From the NCBI RefSeq assembly GCF_002979515.1, contig NZ_PCPA01000011.1:1-64000 (forward strand): a stretch of DNA of 64,000 nt, in the 5' to 3' direction. Both the position numbers and the translations under genes were made by a program. The notes under the pieces were generated by a model. It saw only the letters and a program-made list of their open reading frames with translations, was not told where the DNA came from and searched no databases. Positions 8,962-19,030 of the stretch are shown here, in pieces; position 1 is the stretch's first letter; every line of letters begins with the position of its first letter. Source of the DNA: Microbacterium sp. MYb54. Lineage in GTDB: Bacteria > Actinomycetota > Actinomycetes > Actinomycetales > Microbacteriaceae.

Positions 8962-9791
8962 GATGCCCCCGGATGCCTGCGAGCGAGCACCTGCATCTCC
9001 GCGAGGATGTGGCCGAGGGGCGACGCGTGGGCGCCACGTCGACCGCCGGCCGAAGAGGCGGCGACCGCCGGAACCGTCAACTCGGCTTCGAGGAAGACCA
9101 TGGTCACCACGCCGTCGAAACCTTCGCGCAGACTCGACGGCCGCACTGCCGCGTCGCCGAGCCGCTCGATCAGGTCGTCGTCGCGGAACAGCTCGTCGAC
9201 GTAGGGCCAGACGTCGCCGATGGCGCGGATGATCCGACCGCGAGACTCCTCGGTGCCACCTGCCAGACGCAGGATCCACTGCACCGCATGATCGCGGTGG
9301 TAGTCGACCTCTTTGAGAGACTTCTCGGCGATCGCGGCGAAGGTCTCATCGCTGCTGCCGCGCAGGGCGGCGTACAGCTCGAACATGTACGTGGCGACCA
9401 CGAACTGTCGCGCGATGGTCTGAGCGAAGTCGCCGTTGGGCTGCTGCACGATCCAGGCGCAGCGGAACTCGGGTTCGTCGCGGAAGAAGGCGAGGTCGTC
9501 TTCGCTGCGGCCGTCGAAAGAGCCTGCGTAGTGAAGGAACGAGCGCGCATGGCCGAGGAGATCGAGGGCGATGTTGCCCAGCGCCACGTCCTCCTCAAGC
9601 TCCGGGGCGTTGGAGATCCAGGCACCCAGCTGCTGCGAGAGGATGAGCGCGTCGTCGCCGAGGCGCAGCGAGTATTCGGCGATGTCGGCGGATGCGGCGA
9701 CCGCGCCCGTGCCCGAGAGCTCCTGCGAGAGGCGGAGCTGGTCGACCGAGACGTCACCGTGGATGTCGACGTCGTCATGTCCTGCGCTCAC
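8955..9791 (-). CDS. paaC: Phenylacetyl-CoA epoxidase structural subunit PaaC
   Basis: The 278-residue, helix-rich ferritin-like protein is the non-catalytic partner of PaaA in the ring-epoxidising oxygenase. Typical segments are GHARSFLHYAG, LKEVDYHRDHA and LAEMQVLARRHPG near the C-terminus. A GTG start at 9791 is chosen because it overlaps the paaB stop as GTGA and because the conserved sequence begins soon after. No ATG lies in a better position. Confidence 0.9.
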   Translation of the reverse strand: MSAGHDDVDIHGDVSVDQLRLSQELSGTGAVAASADIAEYSLRLGDDALILSQQLGAWISNAPELEEDVALGNIALDLLGHARSFLHYAGSFDGRSEDDLAFFRDEPEFRCAWIVQQPNGDFAQTIARQFVVATYMFELYAALRGSSDETFAAIAEKSLKEVDYHRDHAVQWILRLAGGTEESRGRIIRAIGDVWPYVDELFRDDDLIERLGDAAVRPSSLREGFDGVVTMVFLEAELTVPAVAASSAGGRRGAHASPLGHILAEMQVLARRHPGASW

Positions 9792-10093
9792 AGGTGCGGC
9801 ACCCCCTCGGAGGCCGTGTAGTACACGGCGTGGCGGTAGTTCTTGCCGGCCGGGCTCTCGAAGTACGCGCCTTTTGCGTCGGGGTCGCTCGTGGTGATGG
9901 CATCGGCCGGAGCGACCCAGATCGAGACACCCTCGCCCCGGCGCGTGTAGAGATCGCGGGCGTTGCGGATCGCCATCTCGGCATCCGGTGCGTGCAGTGA
10001 GCCGACGTGCACGTGGCTGAGCCCGCGATTCGCGCGGACGAAGACCTCCCACAGCGGCCAGGGTTCGCGCTCATCTGCGCCCGGCGTCGCCAT
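9788..10093 (-). CDS. paaB: Phenylacetyl-CoA epoxidase subunit PaaB
   Basis: The 101-residue subunit of the phenylacetyl-CoA epoxidase bridges PaaAC units. It carries the family hallmarks WEVFVRANRGLSHVHVGSL near the N-terminus and AYFESPAGKNYRH toward the end. The ATG at 10093 shares one base with the paaA stop (TGATG), and the gene ends in a GTGA overlap with paaC, so the whole operon is translationally coupled. Confidence 0.93.
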   Translation of the reverse strand: MATPGADEREPWPLWEVFVRANRGLSHVHVGSLHAPDAEMAIRNARDLYTRRGEGVSIWVAPADAITTSDPDAKGAYFESPAGKNYRHAVYYTASEGVPHL

Positions 10094-11070
10094 CAGGCCA
10101 CCGCCTTCGTCTTGAGGGACTGCTTGCGGGCGTACTCGGCCGCAGCCTCGCGCACCCAGGCGCCTTCTTCGTGTGCGGTGCGTCGACGCTCGAGCCGCTC
10201 GGCGTTGCAGGGGCCGTTGCCGCGCAGCACCTCGAAGAACTCGTCCCAGTCGATCTCGCCGATCACGTACTGCCCGGTCTTCTCGTCGAGGCGCAGCTCG
10301 GGGTCTGGGAGCGTGATGCCGAGGATCTCGGCCTGGGGCACGAGCATGCCGACGAAGCGCTGACGCAGGTCGTCGTTCGAGAAGCGCTTGATCTTCCACT
10401 TCATCGACTGCGCGGAGTTGGGCGACTGGTCGTCGGGCGGCCCGAACATCGCCAGGCTCGGCCAGTACCAGCGGTTCACGGCATCCTGCGCCATCTGACG
10501 CTGCTCCTCGGTGCCCTGCGTCAGGGCGAGCAGGATCTCGAACCCCTGCCGCTGGTGGAAGGATTCCTCCTTGCACACGCGCACCATCGCGCGCCCGTAT
10601 GGTCCGTATGACGCGCGGCACAGCGGCACCTGGTTGACGATCGCCGCGCCGTCGACGAGCCAGCCGATCGCGCCCATGTCGGCCCAGGTGGGGGTGGGGT
10701 AGTTGAAGATCGAGGAGTACTTGGCCTTGCCGCTGATGAGCTGATCCATCATCTCGTCGCGGGTGGTGCCGAGCGTCTGCGCGGCGGAGTAGAGGTAGAG
10801 GCCGTGCCCGGCTTCGTCCTGCACCTTCGCCATCAGGATCGACTTGCGCTTGAGGCTCGGTGCGCGCGTGATCCAGTTGCCTTCCGGCTGCATGCCGATG
10901 ATCTCGGAGTGCGCGTGCTGGGAGATCTGCCGGACGAGGGTCTTGCGGTACGCGTCGGGCATCCAGTCGCGCGGTTCGATGCGCTGCTCGTTGGCGATGA
11001 GCTCGTCGAAGAGGCGTTCCTCATCGGAGAGCTCGCCCACGAGGGACAGATCTGCAGGACTGGTCATCAT
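10093..11070 (-). CDS. paaA: Phenylacetyl-CoA epoxidase catalytic subunit PaaA
   Basis: The 325-residue di-iron oxygenase subunit inserts one oxygen atom into the ring of phenylacetyl-CoA. Carboxylate/histidine iron-binding helices are visible as [27 protein letters not shown] and [13 protein letters not shown]. It is the first gene of paaABCDE-paaG. Two ATGs lie in tandem (11070 and 11067). A PaaR-type operator (11095-11116) sits 24 bp upstream of the first, with CAGAAT (a possible -10) abutting it, so the operon is probably repressed until phenylacetyl-CoA appears. Confidence 0.94.
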   Translation of the reverse strand: MMTSPADLSLVGELSDEERLFDELIANEQRIEPRDWMPDAYRKTLVRQISQHAHSEIIGMQPEGNWITRAPSLKRKSILMAKVQDEAGHGLYLYSAAQTLGTTRDEMMDQLISGKAKYSSIFNYPTPTWADMGAIGWLVDGAAIVNQVPLCRASYGPYGRAMVRVCKEESFHQRQGFEILLALTQGTEEQRQMAQDAVNRWYWPSLAMFGPPDDQSPNSAQSMKWKIKRFSNDDLRQRFVGMLVPQAEILGITLPDPELRLDEKTGQYVIGEIDWDEFFEVLRGNGPCNAERLERRRTAHEEGAWVREAAAEYARKQSLKTKAVA

Positions 11071-11094
11071 CGACTCCTCGATATCAGGTCATGT

Positions 11095-11116
11095 TTACTG
11101 ACCGATCGTTAGGTAA
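11095..11116. promoter_or_regulatory. PaaR-type operator, site A (before paaA)
   Basis: A 22-bp near-palindrome centred on CGATCG with half-sites TTACTGACC and TTAGGTAA. It matches the sites at 20372, 27991 and 29447. On the minus strand CAGAAT directly precedes it and could be the -10 box of the paaA promoter. Assignment to the TetR protein encoded at 22318-22959 is inference from co-occurrence. Confidence 0.75.
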
Positions 11117-11152
11117 TTCTGACACAGAAGAGGAGCGTCTTCAAGACGACGC

Positions 11153-11572
11153 TCAGTGCGAGCGGGAGATCAGCTCCAGGAGCGCGCGGCCATAGGCCTC
11201 AGAGGGGTTCGGATGCTCGAAGGCGAGAGGGACCCCCGCGATCTCGATCTCGACGCGGAAGGTGTCGTCCAGTCGCTTCAGGGCCCGGAAGGTCCCCCGC
11301 AGAAGGTCGCGCAACTGGTCCTCGCGCGGCAGCCACACCGCGTCAGCGAGGGTCACCGCGTCGAGCGCCCACTCGGTGGTCCCGTTGAACGCCAGGTCGG
11401 TTCCGCTCGGTGTCTGGCGGGCCTCGATCGTCATCTCGCTGACCGTGAAGGTCTCGGCCTCCGCCTCGAGCTCCACCTCCTCAGGCAGATCGAGCTGGAA
11501 CCGGTCGCCCTCGGCCGGGTGCCACACCAATCCGGCGTCTCGCAGGGTGACGGCCAGCTCACGCGTGATCAT
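11153..11572 (-). CDS. Small conserved-looking protein of unknown function
   Basis: The 139-residue acidic, soluble protein starts MITRELAVTLRDAGLVWHPAEGDRF and contains a beta-rich middle (ELEAEAETFTVSEM). There is no signal peptide or membrane segment. I do not recognise a domain with a known activity. Codon use and reading-frame quality match the neighbours, so it looks like a real gene. It lies between paaA and the divergent helicase gene and has no obvious link to either. Confidence 0.65.
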   Translation of the reverse strand: MITRELAVTLRDAGLVWHPAEGDRFQLDLPEEVELEAEAETFTVSEMTIEARQTPSGTDLAFNGTTEWALDAVTLADAVWLPREDQLRDLLRGTFRALKRLDDTFRVEIEIAGVPLAFEHPNPSEAYGRALLELISRSH

Positions 11573-11665
11573 CCCCTCACGCTAGACGACGGGACTCGCC
11601 GCGGGGCCGACGAACCTGGGGGAAGAGGGCATCGCGGTGTCGGCGGTGTGGGGCAGAGTGGGGGC

Positions 11666-13801
11666 ATGACTTCCGCAGCCCCCGCCGATACCCGTGAGGC
11701 CGCGCGAGCGGCGTTGCGCGAGCTCGTCGGACGCCCAGACGCCGACTTCCACGACGGGCAGTACGAGGCGATCGCGGCGCTGGTCGAAGGGCGTCGCCGC
11801 GCGCTCGTCGTGCAGCGCACCGGCTGGGGCAAGTCGGCGGTGTACTTCGTCGCGACCCTGCTGCTGAGGAGACAGGGGGCGGGGCCGACCGTGCTCGTGT
11901 CACCGCTGTTGGCACTCATGCGCGACCAGATCGCCGCGGCCGAACGAGCAGGGGTACGCGCCGTCGCGATCAACTCCACCAATGCGCACGAGTGGTCCGA
12001 CGTGCTCGGGCAGCTCGATCGCGACGAGGTCGATGTGCTGCTGGTCTCGCCGGAGCGCCTCAACAACCCCGCCTTCCGCGAGCAACAGCTGCCGGCCCTC
12101 GTGCGTCGGATCGGCATGCTCGTGGTCGACGAAGCGCACTGCATCAGCGACTGGGGGCATGACTTCCGTCCCGATTATCGGCGGCTGCGAGACCTGATCG
12201 CGCAGATGCCGGCCGACGTGCCGGTGCTCGCGACCACCGCGACCGCCAACAGCCGTGTCGTGGCGGATGTCGCCGAGCAGCTGGGTAGCCTCCAGGCGGG
12301 CGGCGAGGCGGCGGGTGACGCGGGGGCGGAGCCGGTGCTCACGATCCGCGGGCCGCTGGCGCGCACCTCGTTGCGGCTGGGCGTGCTGCGCCTACGCGAC
12401 TCGGCGAGTCGCCTCGCGTGGCTCCTGAGCCACATCGACGACCTGCCGGGCTCCGGCATCATCTATACGCTGACGGTCGCTGCCGCCGTCGACACTGCCC
12501 GGCTGCTGCGCGACCACGGTCACGACGTGCGCGCGTACACCGGGCAGACCGATACCGAGGAGCGCACCGAGTCGGAGGGGATGCTCAAGCGCAACGAGGT
12601 GAAGGCCCTCGTCGCCACGAGCGCGCTGGGCATGGGGTTCGACAAGCCCGACCTGGGGTTCGTCCTGCACCTGGGCGCGCCCTCGTCGCCCGTGGCGTAT
12701 TACCAGCAGGTCGGTCGTGCCGGTCGCGCCAGCGAGAGCGCCGACGTGCTGCTGCTCCCGGGCGTCGAAGATCGAGACATCTGGCACTACTTCGCGACGG
12801 CCTCGATGCCGGATCGTGAACGGGCGGAGCGGGTGATCGGCGCGCTCGGCGATGCACCCATCTCGACACCGGCGCTCGAGGCGATGGTCGACATCCGCCG
12901 CACGCCGCTCGAACTGCTGCTCAAAGTGCTCGACGTCGACGGTGCGGTGCGGCGGGTGCAGGGCGGATGGGTCGCGACCGGTGAGCCGTGGACCTACGAC
13001 GCCGAGCGCTACGAGCGCATCGCCGCCGAACGTCTCGCCGAGCAGCAGCACATGATCGAGTACGAGCAGACCGACGGATGCCGGATGGAGTTCCTGCAGC
13101 GTTCTCTCGACGACGACACGGCTGCGCCCTGCGGGAGGTGCGACAACTGCGCGGGCGGATGGTTCCCGCGCGAGATCGGGGAGTCTGCGAGCACGCAGGC
13201 TGCCCAGTCGCTCGACCGCGTCGGCATTCCGATCGAGCCTCGGCGTGCCTGGCCGACCGGCGCGGATCGGCTCGACGTGCCGGTGAAGGGCCGTATCCCC
13301 GCCGACGAGCAGGCGGGCGAGGGGCGTGCGCTGGCGCGCCTCACCGACCTGGGCTGGGGTGGGGCGCTGCGCGAGCTGTTCGCCGCCGGTGCGTCGGACG
13401 TGGTCGTGACGCCGCAGCTGCTCCAGGCCTGCATCAGGGTGCTCGCCGGATGGGGATGGGATGAGAGGCCGGTGGCCGTGGTGGCCATGCCCTCGCGTTC
13501 GCACCCGCTGCTGGTCGACTCCCTCGCGCGCGGCCTCGCCGACGTCGGGCGCCTGCCGTACCTCGGCGCGCTCGAACCGATCGGAGGCGGCCCGACGGGT
13601 CAGCCTGGCGGCAACAGTGTTTTCCGGCTCGCCGGGCTCTGGGATCGCTTCAGCGCTCAGCACCTCGACGTGCCACCGGGGCCGGTGCTTCTCGTCGACG
13701 ACCTGGTCGACAGTCGGTGGACGATGACGGTCGCGGCCCGCGTGCTCCGTCAGGCCGGGGCGACCCAGGTCTTGCCCTTCGCCCTCGCGTTGCGCGGCTG
13801 A
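11666..13801 (+). CDS. RecQ-family ATP-dependent DNA helicase with phosphoribosyltransferase-like C-terminus
   Basis: The 711-residue helicase has Walker A TGWGKS, DEAH box VVDEAHCISDWGHDFRPDY, motif VI QQVGRAGRA and a Cys-rich zinc-binding region (CRMEF then CGRCDNC). It unwinds DNA 3'-5' in recombination or repair. The last 40 residues read VLLVDDLVDSRWTM, which resembles the PRPP-binding loop of ComF-type phosphoribosyltransferases, in place of an HRDC domain. The ATG at 11666 was chosen because the helicase homology begins there. The open frame extends upstream to 11156 only as antisense shadow of the neighbouring gene. Confidence 0.87.
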   Translation: MTSAAPADTREAARAALRELVGRPDADFHDGQYEAIAALVEGRRRALVVQRTGWGKSAVYFVATLLLRRQGAGPTVLVSPLLALMRDQIAAAERAGVRAVAINSTNAHEWSDVLGQLDRDEVDVLLVSPERLNNPAFREQQLPALVRRIGMLVVDEAHCISDWGHDFRPDYRRLRDLIAQMPADVPVLATTATANSRVVADVAEQLGSLQAGGEAAGDAGAEPVLTIRGPLARTSLRLGVLRLRDSASRLAWLLSHIDDLPGSGIIYTLTVAAAVDTARLLRDHGHDVRAYTGQTDTEERTESEGMLKRNEVKALVATSALGMGFDKPDLGFVLHLGAPSSPVAYYQQVGRAGRASESADVLLLPGVEDRDIWHYFATASMPDRERAERVIGALGDAPISTPALEAMVDIRRTPLELLLKVLDVDGAVRRVQGGWVATGEPWTYDAERYERIAAERLAEQQHMIEYEQTDGCRMEFLQRSLDDDTAAPCGRCDNCAGGWFPREIGESASTQAAQSLDRVGIPIEPRRAWPTGADRLDVPVKGRIPADEQAGEGRALARLTDLGWGGALRELFAAGASDVVVTPQLLQACIRVLAGWGWDERPVAVVAMPSRSHPLLVDSLARGLADVGRLPYLGALEPIGGGPTGQPGGNSVFRLAGLWDRFSAQHLDVPPGPVLLVDDLVDSRWTMTVAARVLRQAGATQVLPFALALRG

Positions 13802-13828
13802 CCGCGGGTCGCACTCGGCCCGAGGGCC

Positions 13829-14596
13829 TCAGTCCTCTGCGGGCGCGACGCGCGGCGGCCACGTGGTGGAGCCGAGTTCTCGCGAGATGTTTCGGGCGGT
13901 CTCGCGCAGGGCATTGAAGATCGCATCGGAGGCCGGTGTCTGCGAGGTCGGCATCACGACGGCGACCGCGGCGACGATGTCGTTCGACGCGTCGGCGATG
14001 GGGGCGGCGATCGAGGATTCACCGAGCACCGCTTCGTCGAACTCGCCGGCGGTTCCGCGCTCGGCGATCGCCGGGAGCTCGAGGGTGAGCCGGGCGGTGT
14101 CGATCACCGTGTCGCCGGTGAGACTGCGCAGTGGCTGCTCGAAGACGCGTTGCTGGAAGCCGAGATCGTAGGCGAGCAGCACCTTGCCCATCGCCGAGGC
14201 ATGCGCGGGGATCGCGACGCCGGTCTCCAGCATCTGCTGACTGTCGTCCGGCCGCAGGTTGTGGTGGATCACGAGCACGTCCGTGAAGTGCGGGGCGCCC
14301 AGACGCACGGAGAGGTTGGTGCGGCGGGCGAGCTCCTGCGTCCACCGCATCGCCCTCGCGCGTACGTCGAGCGTGTCGAGGTACACGTTGCTCAGGCGCA
14401 GCAGGGTCGGGCCGAGCATGTAGCGCTGCCCCCCGCGTTCCTTCGCGACGAGTCCGTGCGAGCGCAGCGACTTCACGATCCCGTGCACGGTCGACGGCGG
14501 CAGGCTGAGCGCTGCGGCGAGGTCGGTGATGCCGAGGTGGCGTGCTCCCTGGAGCAGTTCGAGGATCTTCGCCGCGCGGTCGATCGACTGGATCAC
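13829..14596 (-). CDS. IclR-family transcriptional regulator of the dha operon
   Basis: The 255-residue protein has an N-terminal winged helix-turn-helix (LGITDLAAALSLPPSTVHGIVKSL) and a C-terminal effector-binding domain with PAHASAMGKVLLAY. A GTG start at 14596 is chosen because GGAAGGAGAG lies 8-9 bp upstream on the minus strand; an ATG-started extension to 14695 would have no such site. It is divergent from dhaKLM with a shared 156-bp promoter region, so it likely controls that operon and possibly itself. Confidence 0.85.
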   Translation of the reverse strand: MIQSIDRAAKILELLQGARHLGITDLAAALSLPPSTVHGIVKSLRSHGLVAKERGGQRYMLGPTLLRLSNVYLDTLDVRARAMRWTQELARRTNLSVRLGAPHFTDVLVIHHNLRPDDSQQMLETGVAIPAHASAMGKVLLAYDLGFQQRVFEQPLRSLTGDTVIDTARLTLELPAIAERGTAGEFDEAVLGESSIAAPIADASNDIVAAVAVVMPTSQTPASDAIFNALRETARNISRELGSTTWPPRVAPAED

Positions 14597-14660
14597 GGTG
14601 GCCTCTCTCCTTCCGGTTCGTCGTCGAGCCGGATCGTCATGCCGGGCTTCAGGATTGATC

Positions 14661-14689
14661 TTGACAACCCGGCAGGCTCCGAGCATATT
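14661..14689 (+). promoter_or_regulatory. Candidate sigma70-type promoter of dhaKLM
   Basis: A perfect -35 hexamer TTGACA (14661-14666), a 17-nt spacer and CATATT (14684-14689, four of six matches to TATAAT) lie 64 bp ahead of the dhaK ATG. A small inverted repeat (ATTCG/CGAAT, 14687-14703) overlaps the -10 and downstream region and could be a regulator site. Confidence 0.6.
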
Positions 14690-14711
14690 CGACATTAACG
14701 AATTGCTTTCC

Positions 14712-14727
14712 GATTTTTGCGAAAATC
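14712..14727. promoter_or_regulatory. Candidate operator for the IclR regulator
   Basis: The inverted repeat GATTTT-tgcg-AAAATC lies between the dhaK promoter and its ribosome-binding site. It is A/T-rich in an otherwise GC-rich region. The position suits repression of dhaKLM by the divergent IclR protein; binding is inferred. Confidence 0.45.
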
Positions 14728-14752
14728 ACGAAGGATCAAAGGAGATCGAACG

Positions 14753-15744
<992 letters not shown>

Positions 15745-15745
<1 letters not shown>

Positions 15746-16386
15746 TGGCCGCGGTCGACACCGTTGTCCTCGCCGACTGGGTGACTCGCTTCGGCACGGC
15801 CGTGACCGAGAAACGCGACTGGCTCACCGAACTCGACTCGGCCATCGGCGACGCCGACCATGGTGCGAACATGGCCCGGGGCATGAGCGCCGTCGGCGAG
15901 AAGCTCGCGGCCGGGACACCCGCCACGGTCGACGAGCTCCTGAAGACGGTCGGCATGACCCTGGTGAGCTCTGTCGGTGGAGCGAGCGGTCCTCTCTACG
16001 GCACGTTCTTCCTGCGGATGGGGATGGCAGCGGGCCCGGTGGCAGAGCTCGACGGCCCCGGTCTCGCCGCCGCACTGCGCGCCGGACTCGAGGGCATTGT
16101 GGCACGCGGCAAGGCGGAGGCCGGAGACAAGACGATGTTCGATGCGATGGCTCCTGCCGTGGACGCGATGGACACTGCGCTCGCCGGTGGTTCATCGGTC
16201 GCGGAGGCCGCCAGGGCCGCAGCGGACGCGGCTGCGGCCGGCCGCGACGCCACGCTGCCCCTGGTCGCCCGCAAGGGCAGAGCGAGCTATCTCGGGGAGC
16301 GAAGCGCCGGCCATCTCGATCCGGGAGCCGCGTCGACGGCCATCCTCTTCGACACGCTCGCTGCGACGATCGCGGACAGCGCCTGA
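15745..16386 (+). CDS. dhaL: Dihydroxyacetone kinase, nucleotide-binding subunit DhaL
   Basis: The 213-residue helical-barrel subunit holds ADP/ATP and two Mg ions. The metal-binding aspartates are in DSAIGDADHG (D31, D36 and D38), and nucleotide-contacting loops include GGASGPLYGTFF. The ATG at 15745 overlaps the dhaK stop by one base and the stop overlaps dhaM by one base, so the three subunits are translationally coupled. Because dhaM follows, this is the PTS-dependent and not the ATP-dependent type. Confidence 0.93.
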
Positions 16387-18878
16387 TGATCGGCATCGTC
16401 GCCGTCTCCCACAGCGCACGGCTCGGGGAGGCGGCGCTGGAACTCGCCCTGCAGATGGTCCAGGGCGGGGGAGCGCACGTCCTGGTCGCGGCCGGTGCCG
16501 GCGTCGACAGCGATGGCGCACCGATCCTCGGTACGGACGCAGTGGCCGTGGCAGCCGCGATCGATGAGCTCGCCGCAGACTGCGACGGCGTGCTGGTCCT
16601 CATGGATCTCGGGTCGGCCGTACTCAGCGCCGAGCTCGCGCTCGAGCTGCGCGCGAGCGACGTGCCTGTGCGACTGGCTCCTGCGCCGTTCGTCGAGGGA
16701 TTGCTCTCTGCGGTGGTGTCTGCCGCGGCCGGTGGCTCGCTCGACACGGTGGCCGCGGAGGCCGTGGCTGCACTCGGGGCGAAGACCGGGGCGCTCGGCG
16801 TCGAGGAGGAGCACGCAGCGGAGGCGACTGTCGCCCCGGGGACGGACGGCGACGTGCTGGTCCGTCGGGTGCGCGTGCGCAATCCACTCGGGATCCATGC
16901 GCGCCCAGCCGCCCTGATCGCCAAGGCCTCGGCAGGAGCAGACGTACGCCTGCGTCGCCTTCCCGACGGCCCCGATGCGGCAGCGGCGAGCCTGACGCGT
17001 CTCCTCGTCCTCGGCGCACGGCAGGGCGACGATCTGGAGCTGACTGCACGTGGTGACGACGCGGCGGAGGCGCTGGATCGTCTGGTCGCGCTGTTCGACG
17101 ACGGATTCGGTGAGGGGACGGAACCGGCGGAACCCGCGCACGACACCGCACCGACCGCGATCGCTTCCTCGGCTGAGGTGCCGGCCTCCCCAGCGAAAAC
17201 CGACCTGGCGCACGCGGTCACGCCCGGTTCCGTCCTTCGCGGGCGCGGAGTGAGTTCCGGTCGGGTCGCCGCACCCGTCGTCCACCTCGCGCCGCCGCTT
17301 CCCGAGCCCGACCCGGCCGTGGTCATCCCCGAAGCCGATCGGGATTCCGAGGTCTCCGCGATCGAGTGGGCATCCGTCGCCGTCGCCGATCAGCTCCGTT
17401 CGCGCACCGCGCAGGCGACGGGGGAGACCAGAGCCATCCTCGATGCCTCTCGCCTCCTGGCGTCCGATCCCGAGCTCGTATCCGAGGCCACGGCGCTCGT
17501 GCGGGCGAAGGGGCGCAGCGCCGCCCGCGCGGTCTGGGAGACGGCCGTCGTTCATGAGAAGGCCCTCGCCGCGTTGGGGGGCCGAATGGCCGAGCGCATC
17601 GCGGACATCCGCGATGTGCGCGACCGGATCATCGCCGAGATCCTCGAGGTCGACATGCCGGGAGTTCCCGAGCGCGACGAGTCCTTCGTGCTGGTCGCCA
17701 CCGATCTCGCTCCGGCAGACACCGCGCTGCTCGCCGGCGGCGCATGTGTCGCGCTCGTCACGGTGCAGGGCGGACCGACCTCGCACACGGCCATCATCGC
17801 GCGCTCTCTCGGTCTGCCTGCGGTGGTCGGTCTCGCCGAAGCCGGAGCGATCCCTTCGGGAGCGATGGTGCTCGTCGACGGTGACCGCGGCACTGTCGAG
17901 GTCGAGCCTGCGCAGTCCCGTGTCGACGAAGCACACGCGTCGGCCGTCGTCGTCGACTTCGATGGCATCGGCGCCCTTGCCGACGGGCACAGCGTCCCCC
18001 TCCTCGCGAACGTCGGGGGAGCGGCAGACGCGACGAGCGCGGCCGCTGCCCACTCGGAGGGCGTCGGGCTCTTCCGCACAGAGTTCTGCTTCCTCGACCG
18101 CACCGACGCTCCGAGCATCGACGAGCAGATCGCCGCGTATCGCGGTGTGCTCGCCGCGTTCCCCGGGCGCAAGGTCGTCGTGCGCACGCTCGATGCGGGC
18201 AGTGACAAACCGCTGCCGTTCGCCAACTCCGACAGCGAGGACAACCCCGCCCTCGGCGTGCGCGGGCTGCGTATCGCCAGACGTCGGCCGCAGCTCCTCG
18301 ATGATCAGCTGACCGCTCTCGCGCGGGCGGCTGCCGAAGAGCACGCGCAGGTCGAGGTGATGGCGCCGATGGTCGCGACCGTCGACGAGGCAAGAGGCTT
18401 CGCCGAACGGTGTCGGGCGGCGGGGCTGGACAGGGTCGGCATCATGATCGAGACGCCGTCGGCCGCTCTGCTCGCCGCCGAGCTGTTCGAGGTCGTCGAC
18501 TTCGTGAGCCTCGGCACCAACGACCTCGCCCAGTACACGATGGCGGCTGACCGGCTGCTCAGCGAGCTGGGCGACCTCAACGATCCGTGGCAGCCCGCGG
18601 TGCTGCGACTCATCGCGGCCGTCGGCGATGCGGGTCGCGCTGCAGGCAAGCCGGTGGGGGTGTGCGGCGAGGCGGGTGGCGACCCCGAGCTCGCACCGGT
18701 TCTGGTCGGACTGGGGGTGACATCGCTGTCGATGGCTCCGCGCTCGCTCGGGCGAGTGGCCGCGAAGCTGAGTGAGCTGTCGTCGGACGATTGCCGAAGA
18801 GCTGCTGCTGCGGCGATCGGAGCGTCCTCCGCCGGGGCCGCCAGAACGGCGGCGTCGGCAGCGCTAGCCCGCGCCTGA
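16386..18878 (+). CDS. dhaM: DhaM-HPr-enzyme I fusion, PTS phosphoryl donor for dihydroxyacetone kinase
   Basis: The 830-residue protein joins three PTS modules. A mannose-type EIIA domain (1-130) has the phospho-histidine H9 in VSHS. An HPr domain (about 155-240) has GIHARPAAL (H171). A nearly full-length enzyme I (about 275-830) has GGPTSHTAIIARS (H467), the PEP-binding region and a C-terminal GVCGEAGGD. Phosphate can thus pass from PEP through H467, H171 and H9 to DhaL-bound ADP within one operon. Each catalytic residue is intact, so the fusion looks functional. Standalone HPr or EI may exist elsewhere in the genome. Confidence 0.92.
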   Translation: MIGIVAVSHSARLGEAALELALQMVQGGGAHVLVAAGAGVDSDGAPILGTDAVAVAAAIDELAADCDGVLVLMDLGSAVLSAELALELRASDVPVRLAPAPFVEGLLSAVVSAAAGGSLDTVAAEAVAALGAKTGALGVEEEHAAEATVAPGTDGDVLVRRVRVRNPLGIHARPAALIAKASAGADVRLRRLPDGPDAAAASLTRLLVLGARQGDDLELTARGDDAAEALDRLVALFDDGFGEGTEPAEPAHDTAPTAIASSAEVPASPAKTDLAHAVTPGSVLRGRGVSSGRVAAPVVHLAPPLPEPDPAVVIPEADRDSEVSAIEWASVAVADQLRSRTAQATGETRAILDASRLLASDPELVSEATALVRAKGRSAARAVWETAVVHEKALAALGGRMAERIADIRDVRDRIIAEILEVDMPGVPERDESFVLVATDLAPADTALLAGGACVALVTVQGGPTSHTAIIARSLGLPAVVGLAEAGAIPSGAMVLVDGDRGTVEVEPAQSRVDEAHASAVVVDFDGIGALADGHSVPLLANVGGAADATSAAAAHSEGVGLFRTEFCFLDRTDAPSIDEQIAAYRGVLAAFPGRKVVVRTLDAGSDKPLPFANSDSEDNPALGVRGLRIARRRPQLLDDQLTALARAAAEEHAQVEVMAPMVATVDEARGFAERCRAAGLDRVGIMIETPSAALLAAELFEVVDFVSLGTNDLAQYTMAADRLLSELGDLNDPWQPAVLRLIAAVGDAGRAAGKPVGVCGEAGGDPELAPVLVGLGVTSLSMAPRSLGRVAAKLSELSSDDCRRAAAAAIGASSAGAARTAASAALARA

Positions 18879-18944
18879 AGGGCATCCGGCACTCCTATAT
18901 GCGTGCAATGACATGTGTCTCATTCCATTCTGATATCGACATGT

Positions 18945-18961
18945 GGGCTCCCGAAGAGCCC
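18945..18961 (+). terminator. Small hairpin after dhaM, candidate terminator
   Basis: GGGCTC-ccgaa-GAGCCC forms a 6-bp GC stem with a 5-nt loop, 66 bp after the dhaM stop and before the lipoprotein gene. No T-run follows, so efficiency is uncertain. Confidence 0.4.
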
Positions 18962-19030
18962 CGCGTGCTTCGCACCTATGCTCGTCGCAAGGGGGCTTCG
19001 AGTACGGCGCCACGATGAATCGGAGGGCAC

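Noticed and set aside
11156..11665. N-terminal extension of the helicase frame by 170 codons
   Set aside because: This part is antisense to the 11153-11572 gene, and the helicase homology starts at 11666.
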